DNA from: Mangrovihabitans endophyticus | Lineage (GTDB): Bacteria; Actinomycetota; Actinomycetes; Mycobacteriales; Micromonosporaceae | Length of the DNA stretch: 64,000 bases | Assembly (NCBI RefSeq): GCF_014646155.1 | Contig: NZ_BMMX01000013.1 | Location: forward strand, 1 to 64,000 | Direction of reading: 5' to 3' | Shown here: piece by piece, positions 30,125-38,471 of the stretch | How the letters are laid out: each line of letters begins with the position of its first letter | How positions within the stretch are numbered: position 1 is the stretch's first letter | The notes under the pieces: model-generated | The model's input: only the letters and a program-made list of their open reading frames with translations | Database searches by the model: none | Told to the model about the DNA's origin: nothing | Position numbers and translations under genes: made by a program

Positions 30125-30870
30125 AGACGTCGGCGGCCCGACGCCGCGCGCTCCTGCTCCGGCAGCGCGGCGCGGGCTGCCTCCGCCAGCGTCTCGGCGG
30201 TGGTGGCTTCCTTGCGCAGGCTGCGCACCGCCGCGGTGGCGATGTCCGAGGCGCGCCACGACTCGTTCTCATCCTCCAGCGCCTCCTGATAGAGGCGGAA
30301 CCGGTGGGCCGCCGCCGCCCGGGCCAGGACCAGTTCCTGCTCCACGGGGTGCAGCGCCGGGTCCCAGCCGGCCTGGTGGGTCAGCGCCTGCATCAGTTGC
30401 TCGTCGGACAGATCACCGCGACGGTGCGCCGCCTGCGCGGACCGGCGCAGCGACTCCGCCCGCTCCTGCTCGGTGGGGATGCTGACCGGAGCGGCATACG
30501 CCGCCGCCCGGCGCGCGCGATCCAGCTTGCCGTCCGCCGCCTGGTACGCAGTCCAGGCGGCGTCCACCCGTCCCTGCGCCTGCTGACAATCCTCGCGGCG
30601 GCGTTCCGCGGTTGCCGCGGCGCCCCGCACGGCGACCGCGATCTCCTCGGCGTACCGGGTAGCCTCCGCGGCCTCGGCGACGAGCCGGTCGGCGTCGTCC
30701 CGCTTGCGGCGCGCCGACTCGGCGAGCCACTCGGAGACCTGCTGCGGACGGCGTACGCCGCTGGGCAGGGCGAGGCCGCCGATGGCGAGCAGCGCCAGAA
30801 TGATCAATACGAGCCAGATGCCGGCCACCTGGCCGCCATTGCCGTCGAGAAGTGCGAGCACAGAATTCAT
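30109..30870 (-). CDS. Membrane-anchored coiled-coil protein of unknown function
   Basis: A 253-residue protein with one N-terminal membrane helix (GIWLVLIILALLAIGGLAL, residues about 17-36). A long Ala/Arg/Glu-rich region follows that is predicted, by heptad-like spacing, to be mostly helical or coiled coil. ATG at 30870 follows GGAAAGG by about eight bases, so it is preferred over the GTG at 30888. I do not recognise the family. It is co-oriented with and 48 bases from a small secreted protein gene, suggesting a two-gene envelope operon. Confidence 0.7.
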   Translation of the reverse strand: MNSVLALLDGNGGQVAGIWLVLIILALLAIGGLALPSGVRRPQQVSEWLAESARRKRDDADRLVAEAAEATRYAEEIAVAVRGAAATAERRREDCQQAQGRVDAAWTAYQAADGKLDRARRAAAYAAPVSIPTEQERAESLRRSAQAAHRRGDLSDEQLMQALTHQAGWDPALHPVEQELVLARAAAAHRFRLYQEALEDENESWRASDIATAAVRSLRKEATTAETLAEAARAALPEQERAASGRRRLPAHA

Positions 30871-30918
30871 CGGGTCGGGCCTTTCCACCGCGGGTGACGT
30901 GAGACGGACGGGAGTCGG

Positions 30919-31320
30919 TCACACGGCGGGCGGTGCACGAGGCGCACGCGCGCCGCGCGCGGCGGACACCGGCAGCGGGAGGCGGCCGTTGTCGGTGACG
31001 CCGATGAGGGTCGCGGCCGGCGCGGCCGGCCCGGCCGAACCGGTGCCGGTGATCTCCACGGCGGACCGGGTGCCGACCGCGGACGAGCCGGTGATGGCGG
31101 CGGTGTCGGCGGCCCGCGCAGCGTCGGATGCGTCGTGGCGTTCGAGAAAAGCTCGGTCATGCCCGACGGCGACCGTGCTCGCGGCCGGTGCCTCACCTGC
31201 GGTGGACCGATCGAACGTGACCCCGGGGGTTGCCGCGCCGGGGGTGCCGAGCAGCGCGGCCATAACCAGGGATGCGGTCACCGGCAGCCGAAGGCGGCGC
31301 AGCAGAGACCGGACGTCCAT
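30919..31320 (-). CDS. Small secreted protein of unknown function
   Basis: A 133-residue Ala/Thr/Gly-rich protein with a basic start (MDVRSLLRRLRLP) and a hydrophobic signal sequence ending near GTPGAATP. The mature part is low complexity with no recognisable domain. ATG at 31320 is preferred over an in-frame start at 31365 because the signal peptide begins there. It lies upstream of the membrane coiled-coil gene on the same strand. Function unknown. Confidence 0.55.
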   Translation of the reverse strand: MDVRSLLRRLRLPVTASLVMAALLGTPGAATPGVTFDRSTAGEAPAASTVAVGHDRAFLERHDASDAARAADTAAITGSSAVGTRSAVEITGTGSAGPAAPAATLIGVTDNGRLPLPVSAARGARAPRAPPAV

Positions 31321-31830
31321 GCCAGACAACATATCCGCAGCGCGGATGATCATGCATCCGCACACCTGGATTCGTGACGCAGTTCAAAGGTCGTCGTCGG
31401 CGCGGCGCATTTGGCGTGTCGCGCGACGATATGCAGGCGGTCTCCCGCTGCCGCGTCCCTTTTGCGTCCTGTCGCGTCCTGTCGGCATCGCCCAGCCGTA
31501 GCGTAATCGCCCAGCCGTAGCGTATGGCTGTCACCGGCGAATCAGCCGTCTTGCATGGCTCTCACCGTGCTGGTTTGACATCCGTGCGGTACGGCTCAGC
31601 GCCTCAAGAGGTGCGTGAAGTACGGCCGGGCACCCCGCTCCCGCCCGCGTCCCCTCAAGATCGCCGGGGTATGAGTGTCGCTGGGGTCTTCACCTGTCCG
31701 GTGTTCGGAGGAGAAGATGTGGGCGAGCCGTACCTCGATCGGCCGCCGGGATGGCCGGGCAGCCATCCCGCTACGGCAGCCGGTCCGTCGCCGCGCGTGT
31801 CAGCCGTCTCAAATGTTGAAGAGGTTGCAC
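31321..31830. other. Divergent intergenic region with a direct repeat
   Basis: About 510 bases between a small secreted-protein gene and the CE3 esterase gene, with no convincing coding region. It includes two adjacent perfect copies of a 19-base unit (ATCGCCCAGCCGTAGCGTA at 31487-31505 and 31506-31524). Promoters for both flanking genes should lie here, but no clear -35/-10 pair was identified. Confidence 0.5.
31487..31524. repeat. Perfect 19-bp direct repeat
   Basis: Two abutting identical copies of ATCGCCCAGCCGTAGCGTA. They are non-coding and may be a duplicated regulator site or recent slippage. Confidence 0.7.
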
Positions 31831-32886
31831 ATGTCTGGAAGACGCTCTCTGTTCGCCGCCTGCGCCGCCGCCGTCCTGCTGCTCGTCGGCTTGATCTGGC
31901 CCGCCGGTATCGCCTCGGCCGCCGAACCGGTGCGGATCATGCCGCTCGGCGATTCGATCACCGGTTCTCCGGGGTGCTGGCGGGCGCTGCTCTGGAATCG
32001 GTTGCAGGACAGTGGCTACACGAATATCGACTTCGTCGGGACTCTCGGACCGCAGGGGTGCGGCGTGCCCTACGACGGGGACAACGAGGGTCACGGCGGT
32101 TATCTGGCGACCAACATCGCCGACCAGAATCTGCTGCCCGGATGGTTGTCGGCGACCAGCCCGGACGTGGTGATCATGCATCTGGGCACCAACGACGTCT
32201 GGAGCAACCGGCCGACGAGCACGATTCTGGCGGCGTTCTCCACGCTTGTCGACCAGATGCGTGCGAACAACCCGGCCATGCGCATTCTGGTGGCTCAGAT
32301 CATTCCGATGAACCCGCCGAGTTGCCCGGAGTGCGCCGCGCGGGCGGTGGCGTTGAACAACGCCATCCCGGCGTGGGCAGCGAGCAAGTCGGTGACCGTG
32401 GTGGATCAGTGGACCGGCTTCAACACGGCCACCGATACGGGTGACGGCGTGCATCCCAACGACGCCGGCAACCAGAAGATCTCCGACCGGTGGTACCCGC
32501 CACTGGCCGCGGTGTTGGACGGCGGCACGCCCCCGACGACGCCCCCGACGACCCCGCCCACCACCACACCTCCGACGACCCCTCCGACGACGACCCCGCC
32601 GGGCTCGGCGGGCTGTACCGCGGCGTACCGGCAAGTCGGCGCATGGCCGGGCGGCTTCCAGGGTGAGGTGACGGTGACCGCGGGCACCGCGCCGATCAGC
32701 GAGTGGACGGTGCGGATGTCGTTCCCCGGCGGCCAGGCGGTCCAGCAGATCTGGGGCGCGAGGCTCACCTCGGCCGGTGCCGCGAACGAAACGTGGAACG
32801 GCAACCTGGCCGCAGGCGGGTCGACCACCTTCGGGTTCATCGGGTCGGGCGGCGCGGCGGTGCCGGGCCTGATCTGCACCGCGTAG
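31831..32886 (+). CDS. Secreted SGNH esterase (CE3 type) with CBM2
   Basis: A 351-residue secreted esterase. A signal peptide ends near ASAAEP. Residues about 30-230 form an SGNH fold: GDSI with the catalytic serine, a GTNDV block, and the DGVHPND segment with the catalytic Asp/His. The RIMPLGDSITGSPGCWR start is typical of CE3 acetyl xylan esterases. A Thr/Pro linker of PPTT repeats (231-255) joins a C-terminal CBM2-like cellulose-binding module (about 258-351). It likely deacetylates xylan. ATG at 31831 follows GAAGAGG. Confidence 0.86.
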   Translation: MSGRRSLFAACAAAVLLLVGLIWPAGIASAAEPVRIMPLGDSITGSPGCWRALLWNRLQDSGYTNIDFVGTLGPQGCGVPYDGDNEGHGGYLATNIADQNLLPGWLSATSPDVVIMHLGTNDVWSNRPTSTILAAFSTLVDQMRANNPAMRILVAQIIPMNPPSCPECAARAVALNNAIPAWAASKSVTVVDQWTGFNTATDTGDGVHPNDAGNQKISDRWYPPLAAVLDGGTPPTTPPTTPPTTTPPTTPPTTTPPGSAGCTAAYRQVGAWPGGFQGEVTVTAGTAPISEWTVRMSFPGGQAVQQIWGARLTSAGAANETWNGNLAAGGSTTFGFIGSGGAAVPGLICTA

Positions 32887-32910
32887 CCGAGGACAGTACC
32901 GTGGCCGCCC

Positions 32911-34587
32911 ATGAGGTCGTGGGCGGCGGCGGTGTCACGGCAGCGCCGATGGTGGGTGACGCTCGGGGTCGCGGTGTTGCTGGGACAGATGGCCGCCGTC
33001 ATGATCACCACGGCGGTTCAGCAGACCCCGACCACCGACGAACCCGTGTACGTCGGGACGGCCGCGGTCTATCTGCAAAAGCACAGCCTCCAGTTCAACC
33101 CGGAGCATCCGCCGCTGGGCAAGCTGATCATCGGCGCCGGGGTCGCAGCCGTGCACCCGCGGCTGGATCCCGGTTTCGTCGGTGATCAGTGGGCGCTGGG
33201 CCACAGCGTGCTCTACGAGACGGGCAACGATCCGTGGCGGCTGATGCTCGCCGCCCGGTTGCCGGTGATCCTGTTGACGCTGCTGTTCGGGCTGGTGGTG
33301 TTCGCCTTCGCCGCGGAAGTCGCCGGGGCGCTCGGCGGGCTGCTCGCCCTGAGCATGTACGCCTTCTCGCCGGACGTCATCGCGCACGGTTCGCTGGCCA
33401 CGCTGGACGTGCCGACCGCGGGTTTCCTGCTCACCGCCTGCTGGCTGGCGTGGCGTGCCCGACGCGGCGCGTACCCGGTCCGGGCGGCGGTCCTGGCCGG
33501 GCTGGCGTTGGGCGCGGCGCTGGCGACCAAGATGAGCGCGCTGCCCGCGGTGCCGGTGGTGCTGGCCCTGATCGGGTTCGCCGTCGTCCCGGCCCGGGAG
33601 ACGTCGGCACAGGGGGAGACGCCGGTGCCGGGGGAGACGCCGCCCGTGGGACGGCTCGATCGGTGGCGACGACCGGCGTTGATCACCGCCGGTGCCGGGC
33701 TTGTCGCCGTCGCCGTGGTCTGGGTCAGCTACCTGCTCGTCAACCCGACGCTGCGCTGGACCCAGCCGATCGGCATGCCCGACCTGCACGGGGCGCAGGC
33801 GCTCGCCGCGAACCTGTTGCCGTTTCCCGAGCCGTACCGGGACGGGCTGCGGATCCAGTTCGGCTTCGCCGACGTGGACTTCGACGGCTTCCTGTTCGGC
33901 GACCTGTACCGCGGTTCCCGCTGGTACTACCTGCCCGCCGCGCTGCTGGTGAAGATGCCGCTGGGCATGATGGCGCTGTGGGTCGCCGGTGCGGTCACCA
34001 TGCTGGCCGTACGCCGTCTGCGTCCGGCCGCGGCCTATCTGCTCGTGCCGGCCGGGGTGCTGCTGGCCGGCGCGATGACCGGCACGCGCGACTTCGGCGC
34101 CCGGTACGCCATCGCGGTGCCGATCTTCCTCGCGGTGGTCACCGGCGCCGTCGTCCAGGCCCGCCGCCCGTGGCGATGGCTGGCACTGCCGCTCGCGCTG
34201 TTCGTGGCGGTCAGTTCGGTGCGGACGTTCCCCTACTACCTGCCGTATGCGAACGAGGCCTTCGGCGGTCCCGCCCGGACCTACCGCTACCTGCATGACT
34301 CCAATGTGGATTGGGGGCAGGACCTGGGACGTCTCGCGGACCGGTTGCGGACCCGGTATGCGGGGGAACGCATCTGGCTGGTCTACAAGGGCAACGGCGA
34401 CCCGGCGTACTACGGGATCGACGCCTCCGATCCGCTGGCCGTGCCGTCGGCTCGGGTGCACGGGATCGTGGCGATATCCGACTCCTGGATCGACAAGTCG
34501 CGGCCGGGCAGCAGGCTGCGGCAGTTGATCGACACGAGTCGTCCGATCGACTCGGTGGGCCACGCCATCACGATCTTCCGCCGCTGA
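32911..34587 (+). CDS. Polytopic membrane glycosyltransferase, GT-C/PMT-like
   Basis: A 558-residue integral membrane protein with about ten hydrophobic segments. An acidic motif after the first helix (QQTPTTDEPVYV) and NPEHPPLGK match the GT39/ArnT-like GT-C enzymes that transfer sugars from lipid-linked donors. The C-terminal 110 residues are soluble (WGQDLGRLADRL; WLVYKGNGDPAYYGI), as in many actinobacterial members. Target protein or lipid unknown. It starts 24 bases after the CE3 gene and is convergent with the GH13 gene. Confidence 0.78.
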   Translation: MRSWAAAVSRQRRWWVTLGVAVLLGQMAAVMITTAVQQTPTTDEPVYVGTAAVYLQKHSLQFNPEHPPLGKLIIGAGVAAVHPRLDPGFVGDQWALGHSVLYETGNDPWRLMLAARLPVILLTLLFGLVVFAFAAEVAGALGGLLALSMYAFSPDVIAHGSLATLDVPTAGFLLTACWLAWRARRGAYPVRAAVLAGLALGAALATKMSALPAVPVVLALIGFAVVPARETSAQGETPVPGETPPVGRLDRWRRPALITAGAGLVAVAVVWVSYLLVNPTLRWTQPIGMPDLHGAQALAANLLPFPEPYRDGLRIQFGFADVDFDGFLFGDLYRGSRWYYLPAALLVKMPLGMMALWVAGAVTMLAVRRLRPAAAYLLVPAGVLLAGAMTGTRDFGARYAIAVPIFLAVVTGAVVQARRPWRWLALPLALFVAVSSVRTFPYYLPYANEAFGGPARTYRYLHDSNVDWGQDLGRLADRLRTRYAGERIWLVYKGNGDPAYYGIDASDPLAVPSARVHGIVAISDSWIDKSRPGSRLRQLIDTSRPIDSVGHAITIFRR

Positions 34588-34602
34588 GGCCGGGCGGGCG
34601 CC

Positions 34603-35763
34603 TCACCGGGACCAGAGGACCTGGCCCTGCGCGTCGCGCACGCTCGCCCGCGGCTGCTGCGTCACGTCCAGTTCCACGGTCAGCGACTCGCCGTCGGCCT
34701 TGCCCGTCGCGCGATACACGTAACGGGTGTTGGTCAGCTCCACCGTCTCGGTGCGGGCGGAGAACAACCACGGGTTGCGCCGCCGCAGACCGATCAGGAA
34801 CTGGTGCGTGCGGTAGATCTCGGCACCCCACGATGCCAGCTCCTCCGGGCGTTGCGGGAACGCCGGCCGCACCGCGTCGTCGCCACCGAGCCGTTCCTCC
34901 TTGACGCCGCGGAAGCCCTGCTCGTCGCCGTAGTAGACGGACGGCACCCCGCCCACGGTCATCAGCACGGTGAGCGCCAGGATCGGGTCGGCCCGGCTGG
35001 CGATCCGGGTCACGTCGTGGTTGCCGACGAACGTGGCCGGCGGGAACCGGTCAAGAAACTCGTTGTGCCGGCGCAGCGCCCAGTCCAGCTCGAAGAAGTT
35101 GCGTTCGCGCAGGCTGCTCCAGATCGCCTTCCACAGCTCGTACTGGGTCACCGAGTCGACGCCGGAGCGGGACACGAACTCCGGGTAGTCGCCGTGGATC
35201 ACCTCGCCCACGAACCAGGCGCCGGGATGCCGCTCGCGCACCTGCGGCAGCACGTCCTGCCAGAAGTCCGGGTCGACCGCGTACGCCGCGTCCAGCCGCC
35301 ATCCGCGCACGCCGCGGTCCATCCAGTGGTTCATCACGTCGCGCACGTACGCGGAGACCTGCGGGCTGCGATGGTCGAGGGTGACAAGCGTGTCGTGGCC
35401 CTCGAAGGCGCGCCGGTCGGGCCGGGCGAATCCTTCGGTGCCGAGCATCGGATGCCCGGCGCCGACGTGGTTGAACACGCCGTCCAGCAGCACGCTGAGG
35501 CCGCGTTCCCGGCAGGCCCGCATGAGGTCGTCGAAGTCCTCGTCGGTGCCCAGCCGGGGATCGATGCGGAACTGGTCCAGGCTGTCGTAGCCGTGCGTCT
35601 GCGAGGCGAACACCGGCCCCAGGAGCAGACCGTTCACCCCTAACTGCACGGCGTAGTCGAGCCAGTTCAGCAGGCGTCGCAGCCGGTGACCGGGTGCGGG
35701 GTCCGGCACCCGGATCGGAGCGTCGCAGAAGCCGAGCGGATAGACGTGCCACCAGATGTCCAC
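34603..35763 (-). CDS. Alpha-amylase family (GH13) glycosidase
   Basis: A 386-residue enzyme with all four GH13 regions: DGVFNHVG, GWRLDAAYAV (catalytic nucleophile Asp), VGEVIHGDY (acid/base Glu) and FVGNHDVTRI. There is no signal peptide, so it is likely cytoplasmic, acting on short alpha-glucans or maltodextrin. It is compact because the usual C-terminal beta domain is short. GTG at 35763 starts at VDIWWHVYPLG, the first strand of the barrel; longer extensions lie opposite the radical SAM gene and were rejected. Divergent from the radical SAM operon. Confidence 0.87.
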   Translation of the reverse strand: MDIWWHVYPLGFCDAPIRVPDPAPGHRLRRLLNWLDYAVQLGVNGLLLGPVFASQTHGYDSLDQFRIDPRLGTDEDFDDLMRACRERGLSVLLDGVFNHVGAGHPMLGTEGFARPDRRAFEGHDTLVTLDHRSPQVSAYVRDVMNHWMDRGVRGWRLDAAYAVDPDFWQDVLPQVRERHPGAWFVGEVIHGDYPEFVSRSGVDSVTQYELWKAIWSSLRERNFFELDWALRRHNEFLDRFPPATFVGNHDVTRIASRADPILALTVLMTVGGVPSVYYGDEQGFRGVKEERLGGDDAVRPAFPQRPEELASWGAEIYRTHQFLIGLRRRNPWLFSARTETVELTNTRYVYRATGKADGESLTVELDVTQQPRASVRDAQGQVLWSR

Positions 35764-35997
35764 CCGCGCCAAGGTAGCGAACCTCGGCCGGAGTCGCCCG
35801 CCGCCCGGTTGACTCGCTGCCATGACCGACTGCACCGAGCGGCACCCGGCCGCGCCTGGCTGCGGCCTCGCTGGCGAGGGCCAGGAGGGCAGCGCTGCCG
35901 TCCGCCCGGCAGGAGTGAGCTTTCCGCAAGGCCGTGCGTTTCGCCGCGACGGGCGGCACCCTGGAAAGGCCCGTGTCCGCGCACGACAGGAGCACCG

Positions 35998-37644
35998 ATG
36001 ACCGCTGTCGAACCCACCCCGGCAGGCCCCGCCGCGAAGCCGGTGAAACGGGACCGGAACGAGATCTTCGTTGAGTACACCAAGTCCATCTGCCCGGTCT
36101 GCAAGGTCGTGGTCGACGGGCAGGTCAACATTCGAGACAACAAGGTCTACCTGCGGAAACGCTGTCGTGAGCACGGTGGGTTCGAAGCCTTGGTCTATGG
36201 CGACGCGCAGATGTATCTGGACTCGGCCAGGTTCAACAAGCCGGGCACCATCCCGCTGGCGTTTCAGACCGAGGTGAAGGACGGTTGCCCCAGCGACTGC
36301 GGCCTGTGCCCGGAGCACAAGCAGCACGCCTGCCTCGGCATCATCGAGGTGAACACCGGATGCAACCTGGACTGCCCGATCTGCTTCGCCGATTCCGGCC
36401 ACCACGGCGACGGGTACGCGATCACCCTGGACCAGTGCGAGCGGATGCTGGACGTCTTCGTGGCCAGCGAGGGCGAGGCCGAGGTGGTCATGTTCTCCGG
36501 CGGGGAACCGACCATCCACAAGCAGATCCTCGACTTCGTGGACGCCGCGCAGGCCCGCCCGATCAAGGCCGTGAACGTCAACACCAACGGCATCCGGCTG
36601 GCCTCCGACCGGGCCTTCGTGACCGCGCTCGGCGAGCGCAACCGGCCCGGCCGGGCGGTCAACATCTATCTCCAGTTCGACGGCTTCGACGAGCGCACCC
36701 ATCGCGAGATCCGGGGGCGGGACCTGCGGGACATCAAGCGCCGGGCGCTGGACAACTGCGCCGCCGCCGGGCTGACGGTGACGCTGGTCGCCGCCGTGGA
36801 GCGCGGCCTCAACGACCACGAACTCGGCGCAATCGTCGAGTACGGGCTGGCGCATCCGGCCGTCCGCAGCGTGTCCTTCCAGCCGGTCACCCACTCCGGG
36901 CGGCACGTGGAGTTCGACCCGCTGACCCGGCTGACCAACTCGGACATCATTCACGGCATCGCCGACCAGCGCCCGGACTGGTTCCGGGCCACCGACTTCT
37001 TCCCGGTGCCGTGCTGCTTCCCGAGCTGCCGCTCGATCACCTATCTGCTGTCCGAGGGCACCCCGGGCGAACCGGACTTCGGCGTGGTCCCGATTCCGCG
37101 GCTGCTCGACGTCTCGGAATACCTGGACTACGTGTCGAACCGGGTGGTGCCCGACTACGCGGTCCGCGAGGCGTTGGAGAAGCTCTGGTCGGCCAGCGCG
37201 TTCATGGGCACCGACACCACGCACGACCGGCTCAAGGCCGCGGCGGAGGCGCTGGACTGCGCCGACGCGTGCGGCGTCAACCTGCCCGAGGCCATCGCCG
37301 ATCTCACCGATCGGGCCTTCATGATCGTGATCCAGGACTTCCAGGACCCGTACACGCTCAACGTCAAGCAACTGATGAAGTGCTGCGTCGAGGAGATCAC
37401 GCCGGACGGCCGGATGATCCCGTTCTGCGCGTACAACTCGGTCGGCTACCGGGAACAGGTGCGGGAGCGGATGTCCGGGGTGCCGGTCGCCGACGTGGTG
37501 CCCAACGCCCTGACGTTGCGCGGCGTGCTGACCGACTCGCCGTACGGGTCGAAGGTCGCGGCCGACGGCGGCGCGGACGCAGGCGACGTGGCCGGGCAAC
37601 GCATCGCTGCGGACACCACCAACGTCGGGCGGAGGCTGCGGTGA
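35998..37644 (+). CDS. Cysteine-rich radical SAM enzyme, MJ0619/tetraether-synthase-like
   Basis: A 548-residue radical SAM enzyme. The cluster motif CNLDCPIC (C-x3-C-x2-C) is near residue 122. Extra cysteine groups suggest auxiliary metal sites: SICPVC...RCREHG (about 31-60, rubredoxin-like), CPSDCGLCPEHKQHAC (about 98-113), PCCFPSC near 340 and CC/FC pairs near 462-477. This layout resembles the MJ0619 group, which includes a tetraether lipid synthase and a proposed pterin methylase; the bacterial function is uncertain. ATG at 35998 follows AGGAG. It is coupled by GTGA overlap to a methyltransferase and then to a flavoprotein. Confidence 0.82.
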   Translation: MTAVEPTPAGPAAKPVKRDRNEIFVEYTKSICPVCKVVVDGQVNIRDNKVYLRKRCREHGGFEALVYGDAQMYLDSARFNKPGTIPLAFQTEVKDGCPSDCGLCPEHKQHACLGIIEVNTGCNLDCPICFADSGHHGDGYAITLDQCERMLDVFVASEGEAEVVMFSGGEPTIHKQILDFVDAAQARPIKAVNVNTNGIRLASDRAFVTALGERNRPGRAVNIYLQFDGFDERTHREIRGRDLRDIKRRALDNCAAAGLTVTLVAAVERGLNDHELGAIVEYGLAHPAVRSVSFQPVTHSGRHVEFDPLTRLTNSDIIHGIADQRPDWFRATDFFPVPCCFPSCRSITYLLSEGTPGEPDFGVVPIPRLLDVSEYLDYVSNRVVPDYAVREALEKLWSASAFMGTDTTHDRLKAAAEALDCADACGVNLPEAIADLTDRAFMIVIQDFQDPYTLNVKQLMKCCVEEITPDGRMIPFCAYNSVGYREQVRERMSGVPVADVVPNALTLRGVLTDSPYGSKVAADGGADAGDVAGQRIAADTTNVGRRLR

Positions 37645-38471
37645 ACCGGCCCGTCCCACCACTCCGGCCGGCCGCCGGTGACATGCCCGCTGCGCAGGCC
37701 AAGGCGTGCTGCGCTGCCGCGTACGGTTCGGATGTCGTCGCGCTGCTGCTCGGCGAGTCGTATCACCCCGGCGGCCTGGCGCTGACCCGCAAGCTGGCCG
37801 GACGGCTCGCGCCGCGCCGGGGCGACGCCGTGCTGGACGTGGCCGCCGGGCGGGGTGCCACCGCGATGCTGCTGGCCCGCGAGCACGGTGCCCGGGTGAC
37901 CGGCGTCGACCTGTCCCCGGCCAACGTCGACGCCGCCACGGAGGCGGCGCGCGCGGCGGGCCTGACGGACGAGGTGCGGTTCCGCGCCGGCGACGCCGAG
38001 CGGTTGCCCGTCGAGGACGCGTCGGTGGACGCGGTGGTCTGCGAATGCGCCTTCTGCACGTTTCCCGACAAACCCACCGCAGCCGCCGAGCTGGCTCGCG
38101 TGCTGCGGCCCGGCGGCCGGCTCGGCGTCACCGACGTCACCGTCGTGCCGGATCGGCTGCCCGCCGAACTGACCGGTCTCGGCGCCTGGATCGCCTGCGT
38201 GGCGGACGCCCGGCCGCTGGACGAATACGCCGCCACGCTGGGCGCGGCGGGCCTGCGGGTCACCCACACCGAACCCCACGACGACGCGATCGCCACCATG
38301 ATCGACCAGATCGAGGCACGCCTGGCGATGGTGCGGATGACCTCCCGCGCCCGAGCCGAAGCGCTCGGACTGGACTTCGCCCGCGCCCCGGCGGTGCTCG
38401 AAGCGGTACGGGCGGCGATCCGCGACGGCGTCCTCGGGTACGCCATGATCGTCGCGGAGAAGCCCCGGTGA
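37641..38471 (+). CDS. Class I SAM-dependent methyltransferase with conserved-looking cysteines
   Basis: A 276-residue methyltransferase. The SAM-binding motif VLDVAAGRGATAMLLA is near residue 67, followed by GVDLSPANVD and an acidic AGDAERLPV. Cysteines occur before the fold (KACCAAAYGSD, residues about 21-31) and after strand four (CECAFCTF), where arsenite methyltransferases hold metalloid, but I cannot claim that activity. GTG at 37641 overlaps the radical SAM stop and its own stop overlaps the flavoprotein start, so all three act together in some modification. Confidence 0.85.
   Translation: MNRPVPPLRPAAGDMPAAQAKACCAAAYGSDVVALLLGESYHPGGLALTRKLAGRLAPRRGDAVLDVAAGRGATAMLLAREHGARVTGVDLSPANVDAATEAARAAGLTDEVRFRAGDAERLPVEDASVDAVVCECAFCTFPDKPTAAAELARVLRPGGRLGVTDVTVVPDRLPAELTGLGAWIACVADARPLDEYAATLGAAGLRVTHTEPHDDAIATMIDQIEARLAMVRMTSRARAEALGLDFARAPAVLEAVRAAIRDGVLGYAMIVAEKPR

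Noticed and set aside
35918..35977. Possible structured RNA leader before the radical SAM gene (CTTTCC/GGAAAG and GCCGC/GCGGC pairings)
   Set aside because: The stems are short and no known riboswitch consensus was recognised; chance pairing is likely at this GC content.
35764..37662. N-terminal extension of the GH13 gene across the radical SAM gene
   Set aside because: The extension is antisense to a well-supported gene and the GH13 barrel begins at the GTG at 35763.
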